NCBI GenBank assembly: GCA_017477005.1
Contig: JAFUXY010000165.1
Coordinates: forward strand, 1-9,211
Origin: Lachnospiraceae bacterium
Lineage (GTDB): Bacteria; Bacillota; Clostridia; Lachnospirales; Lachnospiraceae
Direction: 5' to 3'
Length of the DNA stretch: 9,211 nt
This document shows positions 1 through 7,056 of the stretch, one piece after another. Made by a program: the position numbers and the translations under genes. Below the pieces are notes generated by a model that was given only the letters and a program-made list of their open reading frames with translations, was not told where the DNA came from and ran no database searches. How positions within the stretch are numbered: position 1 is the stretch's first letter; the number at the start of each line of letters is the position of its first letter.

Positions 1-571
1 GTGTGTTTTGAACGTGTTCGCAGAGCATAGCCTAAAGGAAAAAAGCCTGAAGGAAGAGGGCTCGACCGATCTTTTGACGGGGTTGCTCAATAAGGTTTCC
101 TTTGAGCGGGAAGCCAAAAAATTCCTGGCTACCCGAGCCAGGGGAGAGAATGTCGCCTTGATCATTTTGGATTTTGATAATTTCAAGAGTGTCAACGACA
201 ATTATGGGCATCTGGCGGGCGATGCGATTCTATGCAAATTTGGTGCGATCCTAAAAGGCAATTTTCGGGCGCAGGATATCATTGGACGTGTCGGCGGAGA
301 TGAATTCATGGTTATGATCACCGGCTGCCAATCGGATGAGATCATTGCGAAACGCTGCAGTGATGTACTCCACGAACTCTACATAGCCAAGATTGATGAT
401 TTTGGCGGATTTTCTTGCAGTATCGGGGTTGGCGTGGACAATACGTATTGCAGCTTCAAGGAGTTGTACAAAACGGCGGACAGTGCGCTGTATCAGGCGA
501 AGGAAAATGGAAAGGCAAGATATGTTTTCGAGCACAGAACAAAGGACAAAACAGAAAGGACAACATCATGA
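1..571 (+). CDS. Diguanylate cyclase, GGDEF domain, 5' end outside the window
   Basis: The reading frame is open to the left edge (first full codon at base 2), so only the C-terminal part of the protein is seen. A short charged helical linker (EHSLKEKSLKEEG) leads into a complete GGDEF domain. Visible landmarks are DLLTGLLNK at the domain start, the metal and substrate segment LDFDNFKSVND..GH..GD, and an intact RVGGDEF signature (GGDEF at 293-307). The inhibitory I-site RxxD (RAQD, 266-277) sits exactly five residues before GGDEF. By family knowledge the enzyme makes c-di-GMP from two GTP, acts as a dimer, and is product-inhibited through the I-site. The sensory or receiver domain that controls it must lie upstream. 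No EAL or HD-GYP domain follows. The TGA stop (569-571) overlaps the malQ ATG (568-570), implying one transcript and probable translational coupling. A TTG at 8 could be read as a start, but it falls inside the linker and is unlikely to be the real one. Confidence 0.93.
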   Translation, partial: CVLNVFAEHSLKEKSLKEEGSTDLLTGLLNKVSFEREAKKFLATRARGENVALIILDFDNFKSVNDNYGHLAGDAILCKFGAILKGNFRAQDIIGRVGGDEFMVMITGCQSDEIIAKRCSDVLHELYIAKIDDFGGFSCSIGVGVDNTYCSFKELYKTADSALYQAKENGKARYVFEHRTKDKTERTTS

Positions 572-2076
572 GTGAAAGAACCTGCGGCGTATTGCTCCCC
601 TTGTTTTCTTTGCCGGGAAAATACGGGATCGGCGGTTTGTCAAAGGAGGCCTATGCCTATATTGATTATCTGAAAAAGGCGGGGCAGACCTATTGGCAGA
701 TTTTGCCGGTGGGACCTACGAGTTTCGGGGATTCCCCCTATCAATCGTTTTCTACCTTCGCAGGCAATCCTTATTTTATCAGCTTGCAGGAATGGATTCG
801 GCAGGGGTTGCTGACCAAACAGGAGTGCAAAGAAGTCGATTTCGGGGAAGATGAGTCGTTGATCGATTATGAAAAGCAATACAAGAATCGGTATCCGCTG
901 CTGCAAAAAGCCTTTGCGCGCAGCTCGATCAAAAAGGACAGCCGCTTTCGAAAATTCTGCAAAAAGAATCGAAAATGGCTCAAGGATTATTGTCTGTTCA
1001 TGGCGATCAAAGATTCCTATGACGGGAAGAGTTTTTTGGAATGGGAGGAGGGGCTGCGTTTCCATCAAAAAAAGGCGTTGAAGCAATTCCAAAAAGCCCA
1101 CCATGAAGATATTTTATTTCATGCCTTTCTTCAATTTACATTTTTCCGGGAATGGTTTCGGTTCAAAAAATACGCAAACAAGAAGGGGATCCGCATCATC
1201 GGGGACATACCGATTTATGTGTCGGCAGACAGCGCAGATGCCTGGGCCAACCCGCGGCTATTTCAATTTGACGACGAACGGAAGCCGACGAGGGTAGCGG
1301 GCTGCCCGCCGGATGGATTTTCCGCAGAAGGGCAGCTCTGGGGAAATCCGCTCTACGATTGGGATTATCACAGGGCTACCGGATATGAATGGTGGGTGGA
1401 TCGGATGAAGAGCTGCCTTCGTATGTACGATGTGGTGCGGATTGACCATTTCCGCGGCTTTGACGCTTATTATTCGATTCCTTATGGAGCCGAAAACGCC
1501 ATCGATGGCGAGTGGATCGAAGGCCCTGGAGCCGAGCTGTTTTCTGTTCTCGAAAGCAAGCTGGGAGAGATGGATATAATCGCGGAGGATCTGGGGCTGC
1601 AGACAGATTCTGTGCGGGAAATGGTTGCCCAAACCGGTTATCCCAATATGAAGGTGCTGCAGTTTGCCTTTGGAAGCGCTTCAAAGAAAGGAAGAACGCC
1701 CAGCGAATATCTTCCATTTACCTATGACACAAATTGCGTTGTCTATACCGGGACGCATGACAGCGAAACGATGCTGGGGTATCTGTCGCATTGTTCGAAG
1801 GCGGAATTGAAGCGAATCCGCAGGTATCTTGGATTGGAGAGGGATGCGACTTTGGAGGCGATGGTGCGCGGACTCATTCGGATTGCTTTTTCCAGCGCGG
1901 CGGATTATTGCATGATCCCGCTTCAGGATTATCTTGCACTCGGCAACGAGGCACGTACCAATGAACCGGCTACGCTCGGCGCAAACTGGCGGTGGCGCGC
2001 TACAAAGGAGCAGCTGTTTTCCGCCCGGCTGCAAAAAGAGATGAAGCGCTTGGCGAGGGCGTATTGGAGAGGATGA
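568..2076 (+). CDS. malQ: 4-alpha-glucanotransferase (amylomaltase, GH77)
   Basis: This cytoplasmic 502-residue enzyme transfers alpha-1,4-glucan segments between maltodextrins, releasing glucose, in maltose/maltodextrin or glycogen use. The length is normal for the short bacterial GH77 type. Catalytic residues are all visible: nucleophile Asp293 in RIDHFRGF, acid/base Glu340 in IIAEDLG, and transition-state Asp398 in TGTHDSET. The acceptor loop GCPPDGFSAEGQLWGNP (about 245-261) and the C-terminal NWRWR segment (473-477) are also present, as is the N-terminal substrate segment ILPVGPTSFGDSPYQS. I chose ATG 568 because it begins the conserved SERTCGVLLPLFSLP segment, has an AGAAAGGA ribosome site seven bases upstream, and overlaps the preceding stop as ATGA. 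An in-frame ATG at 415 would lie wholly inside the GGDEF gene and add unrelated residues. No transporter or phosphorylase gene is visible; the only partner in the window is the diguanylate cyclase. A strong terminator follows 15 bases after the stop. Confidence 0.96.
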   Translation: MSERTCGVLLPLFSLPGKYGIGGLSKEAYAYIDYLKKAGQTYWQILPVGPTSFGDSPYQSFSTFAGNPYFISLQEWIRQGLLTKQECKEVDFGEDESLIDYEKQYKNRYPLLQKAFARSSIKKDSRFRKFCKKNRKWLKDYCLFMAIKDSYDGKSFLEWEEGLRFHQKKALKQFQKAHHEDILFHAFLQFTFFREWFRFKKYANKKGIRIIGDIPIYVSADSADAWANPRLFQFDDERKPTRVAGCPPDGFSAEGQLWGNPLYDWDYHRATGYEWWVDRMKSCLRMYDVVRIDHFRGFDAYYSIPYGAENAIDGEWIEGPGAELFSVLESKLGEMDIIAEDLGLQTDSVREMVAQTGYPNMKVLQFAFGSASKKGRTPSEYLPFTYDTNCVVYTGTHDSETMLGYLSHCSKAELKRIRRYLGLERDATLEAMVRGLIRIAFSSAADYCMIPLQDYLALGNEARTNEPATLGANWRWRATKEQLFSARLQKEMKRLARAYWRG

Positions 2077-2091
2077 GTTTAGCGTGTTTTC

Positions 2092-2115
2092 AAAACCCCT
2101 TTTTAGGGGTTTTTT
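2092..2115 (+). terminator. Intrinsic terminator after malQ
   Basis: A perfect 9-bp stem, AAAACCCCT (2092-2100) with AGGGGTTTT (2105-2113), closes a TTTT loop and runs into a T-rich tail. It lies 15 bases past the malQ stop, so it should end the cyclase-malQ transcript. Confidence 0.93.
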
Positions 2116-2127
2116 GTTGGCTTTTTC

Positions 2128-2156
2128 TTTACAAGTCCATTATTGATTTATATAAT
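2128..2156 (+). promoter_or_regulatory. Sigma-A promoter for the AAA-ATPase gene
   Basis: The -35 box TTTACA (2128-2133, 5/6 match) is followed by a 17-base spacer and a perfect -10 box TATAAT (2151-2156). It starts just after the malQ terminator. A transcript from near 2163 would have a leader of about 40 bases before the ATG at 2202, with the ribosome site in it. This indicates the ATPase gene is transcribed separately from malQ. Confidence 0.85.
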
Positions 2157-2201
2157 CATGGTGTGCAAACTCCGATTTGCTTTGGAGAGGGGAGGGCGGT
2201 T

Positions 2202-3800
2202 ATGCGGTTTTTGAATAGCCAGACAGGATATGCTTTGTTTCTGAGAGAGGCCAGGAAGAAGTATTATGTGGATAAAAGTCTGCTGATTGATGCAGTGTTT
2301 CGGTATGCCTATGAGACGAATGCGTATATTTGCATTACCAGGCCAAGGCGTTTTGGGAAATCTGTGGCAGCGAATATGATAGCGGCTTTTTTTGACGAGA
2401 GTACAAGGGAAGAGAGCGCTGCGCTTTTTGAAGAGCTTGCGATCGGGACGCTGAAAGAGGAGCAATTGCAGGATAGGGATCCAAGAAAGGCGTTTTGTTG
2501 GAGAGAGCAGGGGAGGCTGAAGGTCATACGGATCAATATGATAGATATTCTGACGCCGGACATACGATCTTTCGAGGATTTTTACAGGGAATTATGCAGG
2601 GAATTAGTGGAGGATATTCAGGAAGCGTATGCCAATTTGTCCATAGAGGCTGACCTGTCTGTCTCCCTTGCGTTGGAACGTACAGGCGACCAATTTGTTT
2701 TTGTGATTGACGAATGGGATGCCGTCTTTGAGATGAAATTCATGACACCGAACGACAAGGAACGCTATATCCTGTTTCTAAAAGCATTGCTCAAAGACAA
2801 AAAATACGTTTCCTTTGTATACATGACCGGGATCCTTCCTATCTCAAAATATTCCAGTGGCTCGCCGCTGAATATGTTTAAGGAGTTCAGTGCTTTTAGT
2901 GACGCTATATTTTATCCGTGGTTTGGACTGACCAGAGGTGAAATCGAGAAAGCGATGAAAGCTGGTGGTACCAAGGCTCCTTCTATTGAAGAACTGGCCA
3001 TGTGGTACGATGGATATATTCGGGGCAAGGATGGAGCACATATCTACAATCCTACCTCTGTCTCAGAAGCCCTTGCAGAAGGATTCTGCCAAAGCCATTG
3101 GACCGGCACTGGGCCAATGAATGAAGTCCGTGATATTATCCGCCACAATGTGAAGGATCTGAGGGAAGACGTAATCCGTATGGCCGGAGGGGAGACCTTG
3201 GATATCGAGCTGGGCGGATTTTCTGTGGAAAAGACAGAGGTGAATACGAGAGATGAGATTCTATCCGCTATGGTGGTTTATGGTTTCCTGACGTACCACG
3301 ACAAGAGGCTTCGGATTCCGAACCATGAGCTGATGCTGAAATTCCGGCAGGCTTTGGCCTCGGAACCTTTGGGGCTGAATCAGACACTCGAGGAATCGAG
3401 AAAGCTGCTGGAAGCCACTTTGGATCGCAGGGAGGAGGAAGTGGCGAGGCTATTGGAGGATCTGCACGATGAAAAGATACCCTTCTTTGTCTACAACGAT
3501 GAGAACAGCCTTGCTTGCGTTGTGACAGTGGGCTATTTGTCTGCGTTGGAAGGGTATCGCATCACCCGGGAGGACAAGGCAGGGAAGGGCTATGTGGACT
3601 TTCTTTTTGAACCAATGAAAAAGACAGACACCGCCTTGATTTTGGAGTTGAAATACAACCACTCTGCGGAGGATGCGATTCGATGCATACGGGAACGGGA
3701 GTACGTCAAACGCCTGAAGGATTTTAAGAACGTTCTCCTTGTCGGTATCAACTATAGCGAGGCGAAGAAAAAACACACCTGCATTATTGAGCAGGTGTGA
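2202..3800 (+). CDS. AAA-ATPase-like protein with C-terminal PD-(D/E)XK nuclease-like domain
   Basis: The 532-residue protein has two parts. The N-terminal half is a P-loop ATPase of the AAA-ATPase_like (DUF-type) family: Walker A TRPRRFGKS (46-54, Lys53), Walker B FVFVIDEWD (166-173, Asp170-Glu171), and a sensor-like strand VYMTGILPISK (206-216). The C-terminal part (about 425-532) resembles the PD-(D/E)XK domain (DUF1703 type) usually fused to it. Its catalytic-type residues are visible as Asp466 in GYVDFLFEP and Glu482/Lys484 in ILELKYN. Such proteins are often present in many copies in gut Clostridia and Bacteroidetes; their role is unknown, and nuclease activity is inferred from the fold only. 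No signal peptide or membrane segment is seen. ATG 2202 is chosen because a purine-rich GGAGAGGGGAGGG site precedes it and MRFLNSQTGYALFLRE matches the usual family start. The frame stays open upstream to 1992, but that extension would cross the terminator and promoter. The gene forms its own transcription unit. Confidence 0.9.
   Translation: MRFLNSQTGYALFLREARKKYYVDKSLLIDAVFRYAYETNAYICITRPRRFGKSVAANMIAAFFDESTREESAALFEELAIGTLKEEQLQDRDPRKAFCWREQGRLKVIRINMIDILTPDIRSFEDFYRELCRELVEDIQEAYANLSIEADLSVSLALERTGDQFVFVIDEWDAVFEMKFMTPNDKERYILFLKALLKDKKYVSFVYMTGILPISKYSSGSPLNMFKEFSAFSDAIFYPWFGLTRGEIEKAMKAGGTKAPSIEELAMWYDGYIRGKDGAHIYNPTSVSEALAEGFCQSHWTGTGPMNEVRDIIRHNVKDLREDVIRMAGGETLDIELGGFSVEKTEVNTRDEILSAMVVYGFLTYHDKRLRIPNHELMLKFRQALASEPLGLNQTLEESRKLLEATLDRREEEVARLLEDLHDEKIPFFVYNDENSLACVVTVGYLSALEGYRITREDKAGKGYVDFLFEPMKKTDTALILELKYNHSAEDAIRCIREREYVKRLKDFKNVLLVGINYSEAKKKHTCIIEQV
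3768..3799 (-). terminator. Intrinsic terminator (minus strand) inside the end of the ATPase gene
   Basis: A perfect 9-bp inverted repeat, CACACCTGC (3774-3782) and GCAGGTGTG (3791-3799), has an 8-base loop. Six A residues (3768-3773) precede it, so read on the minus strand it is a GC-rich hairpin followed by TTTTTT. It therefore suits transcripts coming from the kinase gene, as a second stop behind the hairpin at 3822-3855. It overlaps the last codons and the TGA of the convergent ATPase gene. Read on the plus strand it lacks a T-tract. Confidence 0.75.
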
Positions 3801-3821
3801 GAGGATGAGGCTGCTGCCGCA

Positions 3822-3855
3822 AAAAAGGAAACGCTTTAATCGGCGTTTCCTTTTT
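3822..3855. terminator. Bidirectional intrinsic terminator between convergent genes
   Basis: A perfect 13-bp stem pairs AAAAAGGAAACGC (3822-3834) with GCGTTTCCTTTTT (3843-3855) around an 8-base loop. The T-rich right arm serves plus-strand transcripts from the ATPase gene, whose stop is 21 bases upstream. The A-rich left arm gives a T-tract for minus-strand transcripts from the kinase gene, whose stop is only four bases away. Confidence 0.92.
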
Positions 3856-3859
3856 CGGA

Positions 3860-6800
3860 TTATCGGATCAGGTTTTCGAGGGTTTCGAAGAGGACATCGG
3901 GCTCGATTGGCTTGCTCAGGTGCGCGTTCAAGCCCGCTTGCAGGCTTTTTTGGACATCCTCGTCGAAGGCGTTGGCCGTCAGCGCGATGATGGGGATGGT
4001 CGCAGCGTCGGCTTTTGCGGACGAACGAATCGTCCTTGTCGCCGTCAGTCCGTCCATCTCCGGCATACGCATGTCCATCAGGATCGCATCATAATATCCC
4101 TCTGGTTTGGACTCATACAGTTCTACGGCTATTTTTCCGTTGGCAGCATGATCCGCTTCCATCTCACGCATAGACAAGATCTGCAGCATAATTTGGGCAT
4201 TGATCTCCATATCTTCTGCCAGCAAAATACGCCGTCCCTTGAGGTCTGCCTTTTCCACCGTATCGGAATCGGCAACGTTCTTTCTCTTTAATATGCCTTT
4301 GAACTCATTCAGCAGATTTTCACCGAACAAGGGCTTCGAAATAAAGCTATCCACCCCGGCGGCAATGGCTTCTTCATAGATATCATCCCAGTTGTAGGCG
4401 GTCAAAATGATCACGGCAGTATCGTTTCCTGTGGCGGCACGGATCTGTCTTGTCGTTTCCACTCCGTCCATTTCCGGCATCTGCCAATCCACAATGATCA
4501 AATTGTACGGCTCCTGCCTGGCCTGGGAGAGCTTTGTGATTTCTACTGCTTCGTTTCCGGACTGTACTGTCTCCGCCGCAATTCCTTCATGCTCGAGGAC
4601 AAGCTTGGCCTGATCGCAGGCCAGCGGATCGTCGTCTATTACGAGGACTTTCAAATCCTGCGGACGAATTTCCACCCCGTCCATCTCATCGGACAGCTTT
4701 CGGTCGGAATCGGCCAAGGTAATATTCACCGTAAAGGTGGTACCGACTCCTTTCTCGCTGTCCACCAGAATCGTGCCGTTCATCATCTCTACGATGTTTT
4801 TGGTGATCGCCATACCGAGTCCGGAGCTGCCGTATTTGTTGGTGGAACCGGCGTCTTCCTGGCTGAAGGTATCAAACAGCTTTGGCAGATACTCTTTGCT
4901 CATACCAATGCCGGTGTCACGGATCTCAAACTGCAGAGCGGATTTGCCGTCAAATCCCCCGGTTTTCTCTACGGTCAATTCAACTTGTCCGCCTTTCGGA
5001 GTGAATTTCACTGCATTTCCGAGTATATTGATCAGTACCTGGCGGAGCTTGATGCTATCCCCGATATAATAATCGTTCAGATGCCCATGAATGTGGCAGT
5101 TGTATTCCAGTCCCTTTTCCTGGCACTGACCGCTGAAGATCACATTGATCTGTTCCAAGAGCTTCGAGAAGGCAAATTCTTCGTTTTTCAGCGTCATACG
5201 TCCCGACTCGATTCTGAACATATCCAGAATGTCGTTGATGAGGCTCAAAAGATGCTGCGCGCTGCTTCCGATTTTTTCCAGATAGTCCTTTGTGGAATCC
5301 GAGATATCCGGTTCGTTCAAGGCCAGCGCATCCAGTCCTATGATCGCGTTCATCGGCGTACGGATTTCGTGGCTCATGCTCGACAAGAAGGTGGTTTTGG
5401 CCTTGCTTGCTTCCTCCGCCGTCTTCAACGCATCGGAGAGAGCCTGATTTTTCGCAAGCGATTCGCGCATCTCATCGTCAATATCGGTAAAGCCGACTCC
5501 CACTGCGTGTATGCTGCTGGCATCCTCTCCACCGTGCTGCACATTTGCCATGCGCAGCATCTCGTAGCTTTCGTTTTGATTTTTGTGAACCAGATATCGA
5601 AAAGCGATAATGGCGTTTTTGCGCAGCTCTTTTCGGATATTCTCCGGTCGGATAAAGGAAAGAAACTGCTCGCGATAGGCCTCGTCCACATATTCGTTGG
5701 CGTAGTTGGTAAATTCCTTTGAGAATACAAATTCATTACTCTTTGCTACGAGGTCATCCGAGGTGTCGCCTCTGTAGCAGGTCGCATAGTCTGTTTCAAG
5801 ATCGACATAGTACACGCTTTTGTAATCTGAGGCGAGGGCGGTAATCATACTGTCGAGCTGCGCGCGCTTTTTTTCCTGATCCAGCAGTTCATCCTGCAGC
5901 GCGATTCGTTCCTCCAGCTCTTGCTGCATTGCTTCCGCTGTCTCCTGTTCAAGAGCAAGCATAGCAGTTTTTCTGGACTGTATGAGCATCAGGGCAAACA
6001 CGGAGGCGAGCACGAGCGTCGTCAAGATCGCCATGAAAAGGCTTCTCTTTACAATGCCGTCTGAGATGGCGTCAATCTGGCTGCTGATCACGCTTTCGCG
6101 GATCAGATAGGTAAGCATCCAGTCTGTACGATGCACCGGCACATAGTACATGGTTTCTTTGATGTCGTTGTAGGTGAAAGAAACGACGCCCGTGCGGCTC
6201 TCAGAAAAGTCGCTGCGGATTGTATCGATGCTGTAATTATCTTCAAATGCGGCGTTTTCCAAAGCGTTTAGCAGATTGTCTTCGCTGGCGAGACCGCCTA
6301 GCACGGCATTTGTCAAAGAATAGCCGCTTTTGGTGTACAGATTGCAGAAGGTCGTGTTGCTAGAACCGGACTGAAGAGAGATATTGGAAAGCATATGCTC
6401 CATATCGATTTCCATAAAGCAGGCGACAAGCGAATGGCCCTCATAGGGCAGAGAATCGGTCGGCATAGCGATCACTACTTTGAGATTTTCCGCATTGCCT
6501 TTTTTGATCGATATCTCTGGTTCAGACAGGGATTCATAATCAAATGCATACAAATCTATATCCGTTCTTTTCCCTCGGGAGGTGTGAATCACCCCTGTCT
6601 CATCTACGAAAGCGAATTTTTCCAGCCCATAGAGCTGCTTCATACGAAGCTGATAGGCTTGAAGATTTTCCGTACTGCTCAAGTCGTCTGGCGTAAGAAG
6701 CCCTATGGCGACATACATATCGCTAATATAGTCGCTCAGGGCGGAGGCCACCACCTGTTCTCTTCTGCCTGCCAGTTCATCGAGATACAGAAGACTCACA

Positions 6801-6934
6801 TTGCGTACCGCCTGCTGCGTGTCCTTGCTTGCGCTTCTACCCATCCAAATCGTTCCAAAAACAAGTATCAGCGCTACAACAACGCTTCCTGTGATTGCCA
6901 TGGCCATCAGGCTATTTTTGTTTGCACCTTTCAT
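3860..6934 (-). CDS. Hybrid sensor histidine kinase with Cache-type sensor and two receiver domains
   Basis: The protein has 1024 residues and is probably anchored in the cell membrane. Domains in order: membrane helix 1 (about 10-30); an extracytoplasmic region of about 265 residues consistent with a double-Cache sensor; membrane helix 2 (about 298-319); a coiled coil (325-360); a PAS-like segment starting DYKSVYYVDLETD (370-382); a second helix; then HisKA with phospho-acceptor His522 in SHEIRTPMN. The ATPase domain shows the N-box NILGNAVKFTP (Asn640), DTGIG (673-677) and GSSGLG (702-707). Receiver 1 (about 761-880) has Asp767-769, phospho-acceptor Asp816, Thr845 and Lys867. Receiver 2 (about 901-1022) has Glu907-Asp908, Asp954, Thr986 and Lys1008. 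Both receivers look competent, and no HPt domain is present. ATG 6932-6934 is supported by an AGGAG site six bases upstream. The gene lies 121 bases downstream of the chemoreceptor gene on the same strand and probably shares its transcript. The ligand and output are unknown. Confidence 0.94.
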   Translation of the reverse strand: MKGANKNSLMAMAITGSVVVALILVFGTIWMGRSASKDTQQAVRNVSLLYLDELAGRREQVVASALSDYISDMYVAIGLLTPDDLSSTENLQAYQLRMKQLYGLEKFAFVDETGVIHTSRGKRTDIDLYAFDYESLSEPEISIKKGNAENLKVVIAMPTDSLPYEGHSLVACFMEIDMEHMLSNISLQSGSSNTTFCNLYTKSGYSLTNAVLGGLASEDNLLNALENAAFEDNYSIDTIRSDFSESRTGVVSFTYNDIKETMYYVPVHRTDWMLTYLIRESVISSQIDAISDGIVKRSLFMAILTTLVLASVFALMLIQSRKTAMLALEQETAEAMQQELEERIALQDELLDQEKKRAQLDSMITALASDYKSVYYVDLETDYATCYRGDTSDDLVAKSNEFVFSKEFTNYANEYVDEAYREQFLSFIRPENIRKELRKNAIIAFRYLVHKNQNESYEMLRMANVQHGGEDASSIHAVGVGFTDIDDEMRESLAKNQALSDALKTAEEASKAKTTFLSSMSHEIRTPMNAIIGLDALALNEPDISDSTKDYLEKIGSSAQHLLSLINDILDMFRIESGRMTLKNEEFAFSKLLEQINVIFSGQCQEKGLEYNCHIHGHLNDYYIGDSIKLRQVLINILGNAVKFTPKGGQVELTVEKTGGFDGKSALQFEIRDTGIGMSKEYLPKLFDTFSQEDAGSTNKYGSSGLGMAITKNIVEMMNGTILVDSEKGVGTTFTVNITLADSDRKLSDEMDGVEIRPQDLKVLVIDDDPLACDQAKLVLEHEGIAAETVQSGNEAVEITKLSQARQEPYNLIIVDWQMPEMDGVETTRQIRAATGNDTAVIILTAYNWDDIYEEAIAAGVDSFISKPLFGENLLNEFKGILKRKNVADSDTVEKADLKGRRILLAEDMEINAQIMLQILSMREMEADHAANGKIAVELYESKPEGYYDAILMDMRMPEMDGLTATRTIRSSAKADAATIPIIALTANAFDEDVQKSLQAGLNAHLSKPIEPDVLFETLENLIR

Positions 6935-6952
6935 CCCTGTCTCCTACATAAA

Positions 6953-6981
6953 ACTATCAAAATTTGGAGTTGTCCGCCCAA
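6953..6981 (-). promoter_or_regulatory. Possible weak promoter before the hybrid kinase gene
   Basis: On the minus strand TTGGGC (6976-6981, 3/6 match to the -35 consensus) is followed by a 17-base spacer and GATAGT (6953-6958, 4/6 match to the -10). The spacing is right but the match is poor, and the boxes overlap the arm of an inverted repeat. It would only matter if the kinase is transcribed separately from the chemoreceptor. Confidence 0.22.
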
Positions 6982-7056
6982 TGTATGGACGCCCCCGTGA
7001 TTTGTATATGCATTCGCGGGGGCGTTCCAGTGTCAATTTCTGCTATGAATTTTGAT
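6956..7056. repeat. Nested inverted repeats between chemoreceptor and kinase genes
   Basis: Two inverted repeats are nested. The outer pair is ATCAAAATT (6956-6964) with AATTTTGAT (7048-7056), extendable to 11 bp with one bulged base. The inner pair is ACGCCCCCG (6989-6997) with CGGGGGCGT (7017-7025), extendable to 12 bp with one bulged base, around a 19-base loop. The outer right arm touches the chemoreceptor stop codon. Neither hairpin is followed by a T-tract on either strand, so this is not a canonical intrinsic terminator. It could be an attenuator, an mRNA-stabilising or processing structure, or a small palindromic element. A consensus -35 hexamer TTGACA lies inside (minus strand, 7031-7036) but has no acceptable -10. 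Confidence 0.7.

Noticed and set aside
415..567. Upstream in-frame extension of malQ, starting inside the GGDEF gene.
   Set aside because: The added residues have no GH77 similarity, and the ATG at 568 has both a ribosome site and the ATGA overlap.
1992..2201. Upstream in-frame extension of the ATPase gene, starting inside malQ.
   Set aside because: It would run through the malQ terminator and through the promoter at 2128-2156. The ATG at 2202 has a strong ribosome site and matches the usual family N-terminus.
4589..5722. A 377-codon open frame on the plus strand, opposite the hybrid kinase.
   Set aside because: It lies antisense to the coiled-coil, HisKA and ATPase domains, whose motifs are all intact on the minus strand. 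Its ATG has no ribosome site and its product shows no family signature. It is a mirror of kinase codon use.
6989..7025. The GC-rich hairpin as an intrinsic terminator for the chemoreceptor gene.
   Set aside because: No T-tract follows on the minus strand (the sequence continues CCATACATTGGG), and the loop is long at 19 bases. It is listed as a repeat instead.
7031..7036. Perfect minus-strand -35 hexamer TTGACA before the kinase gene.
   Set aside because: Nothing close to TATAAT lies 16-18 bases downstream; the nearest A/T-rich hexamer, TATACA, is at about 22 bases.
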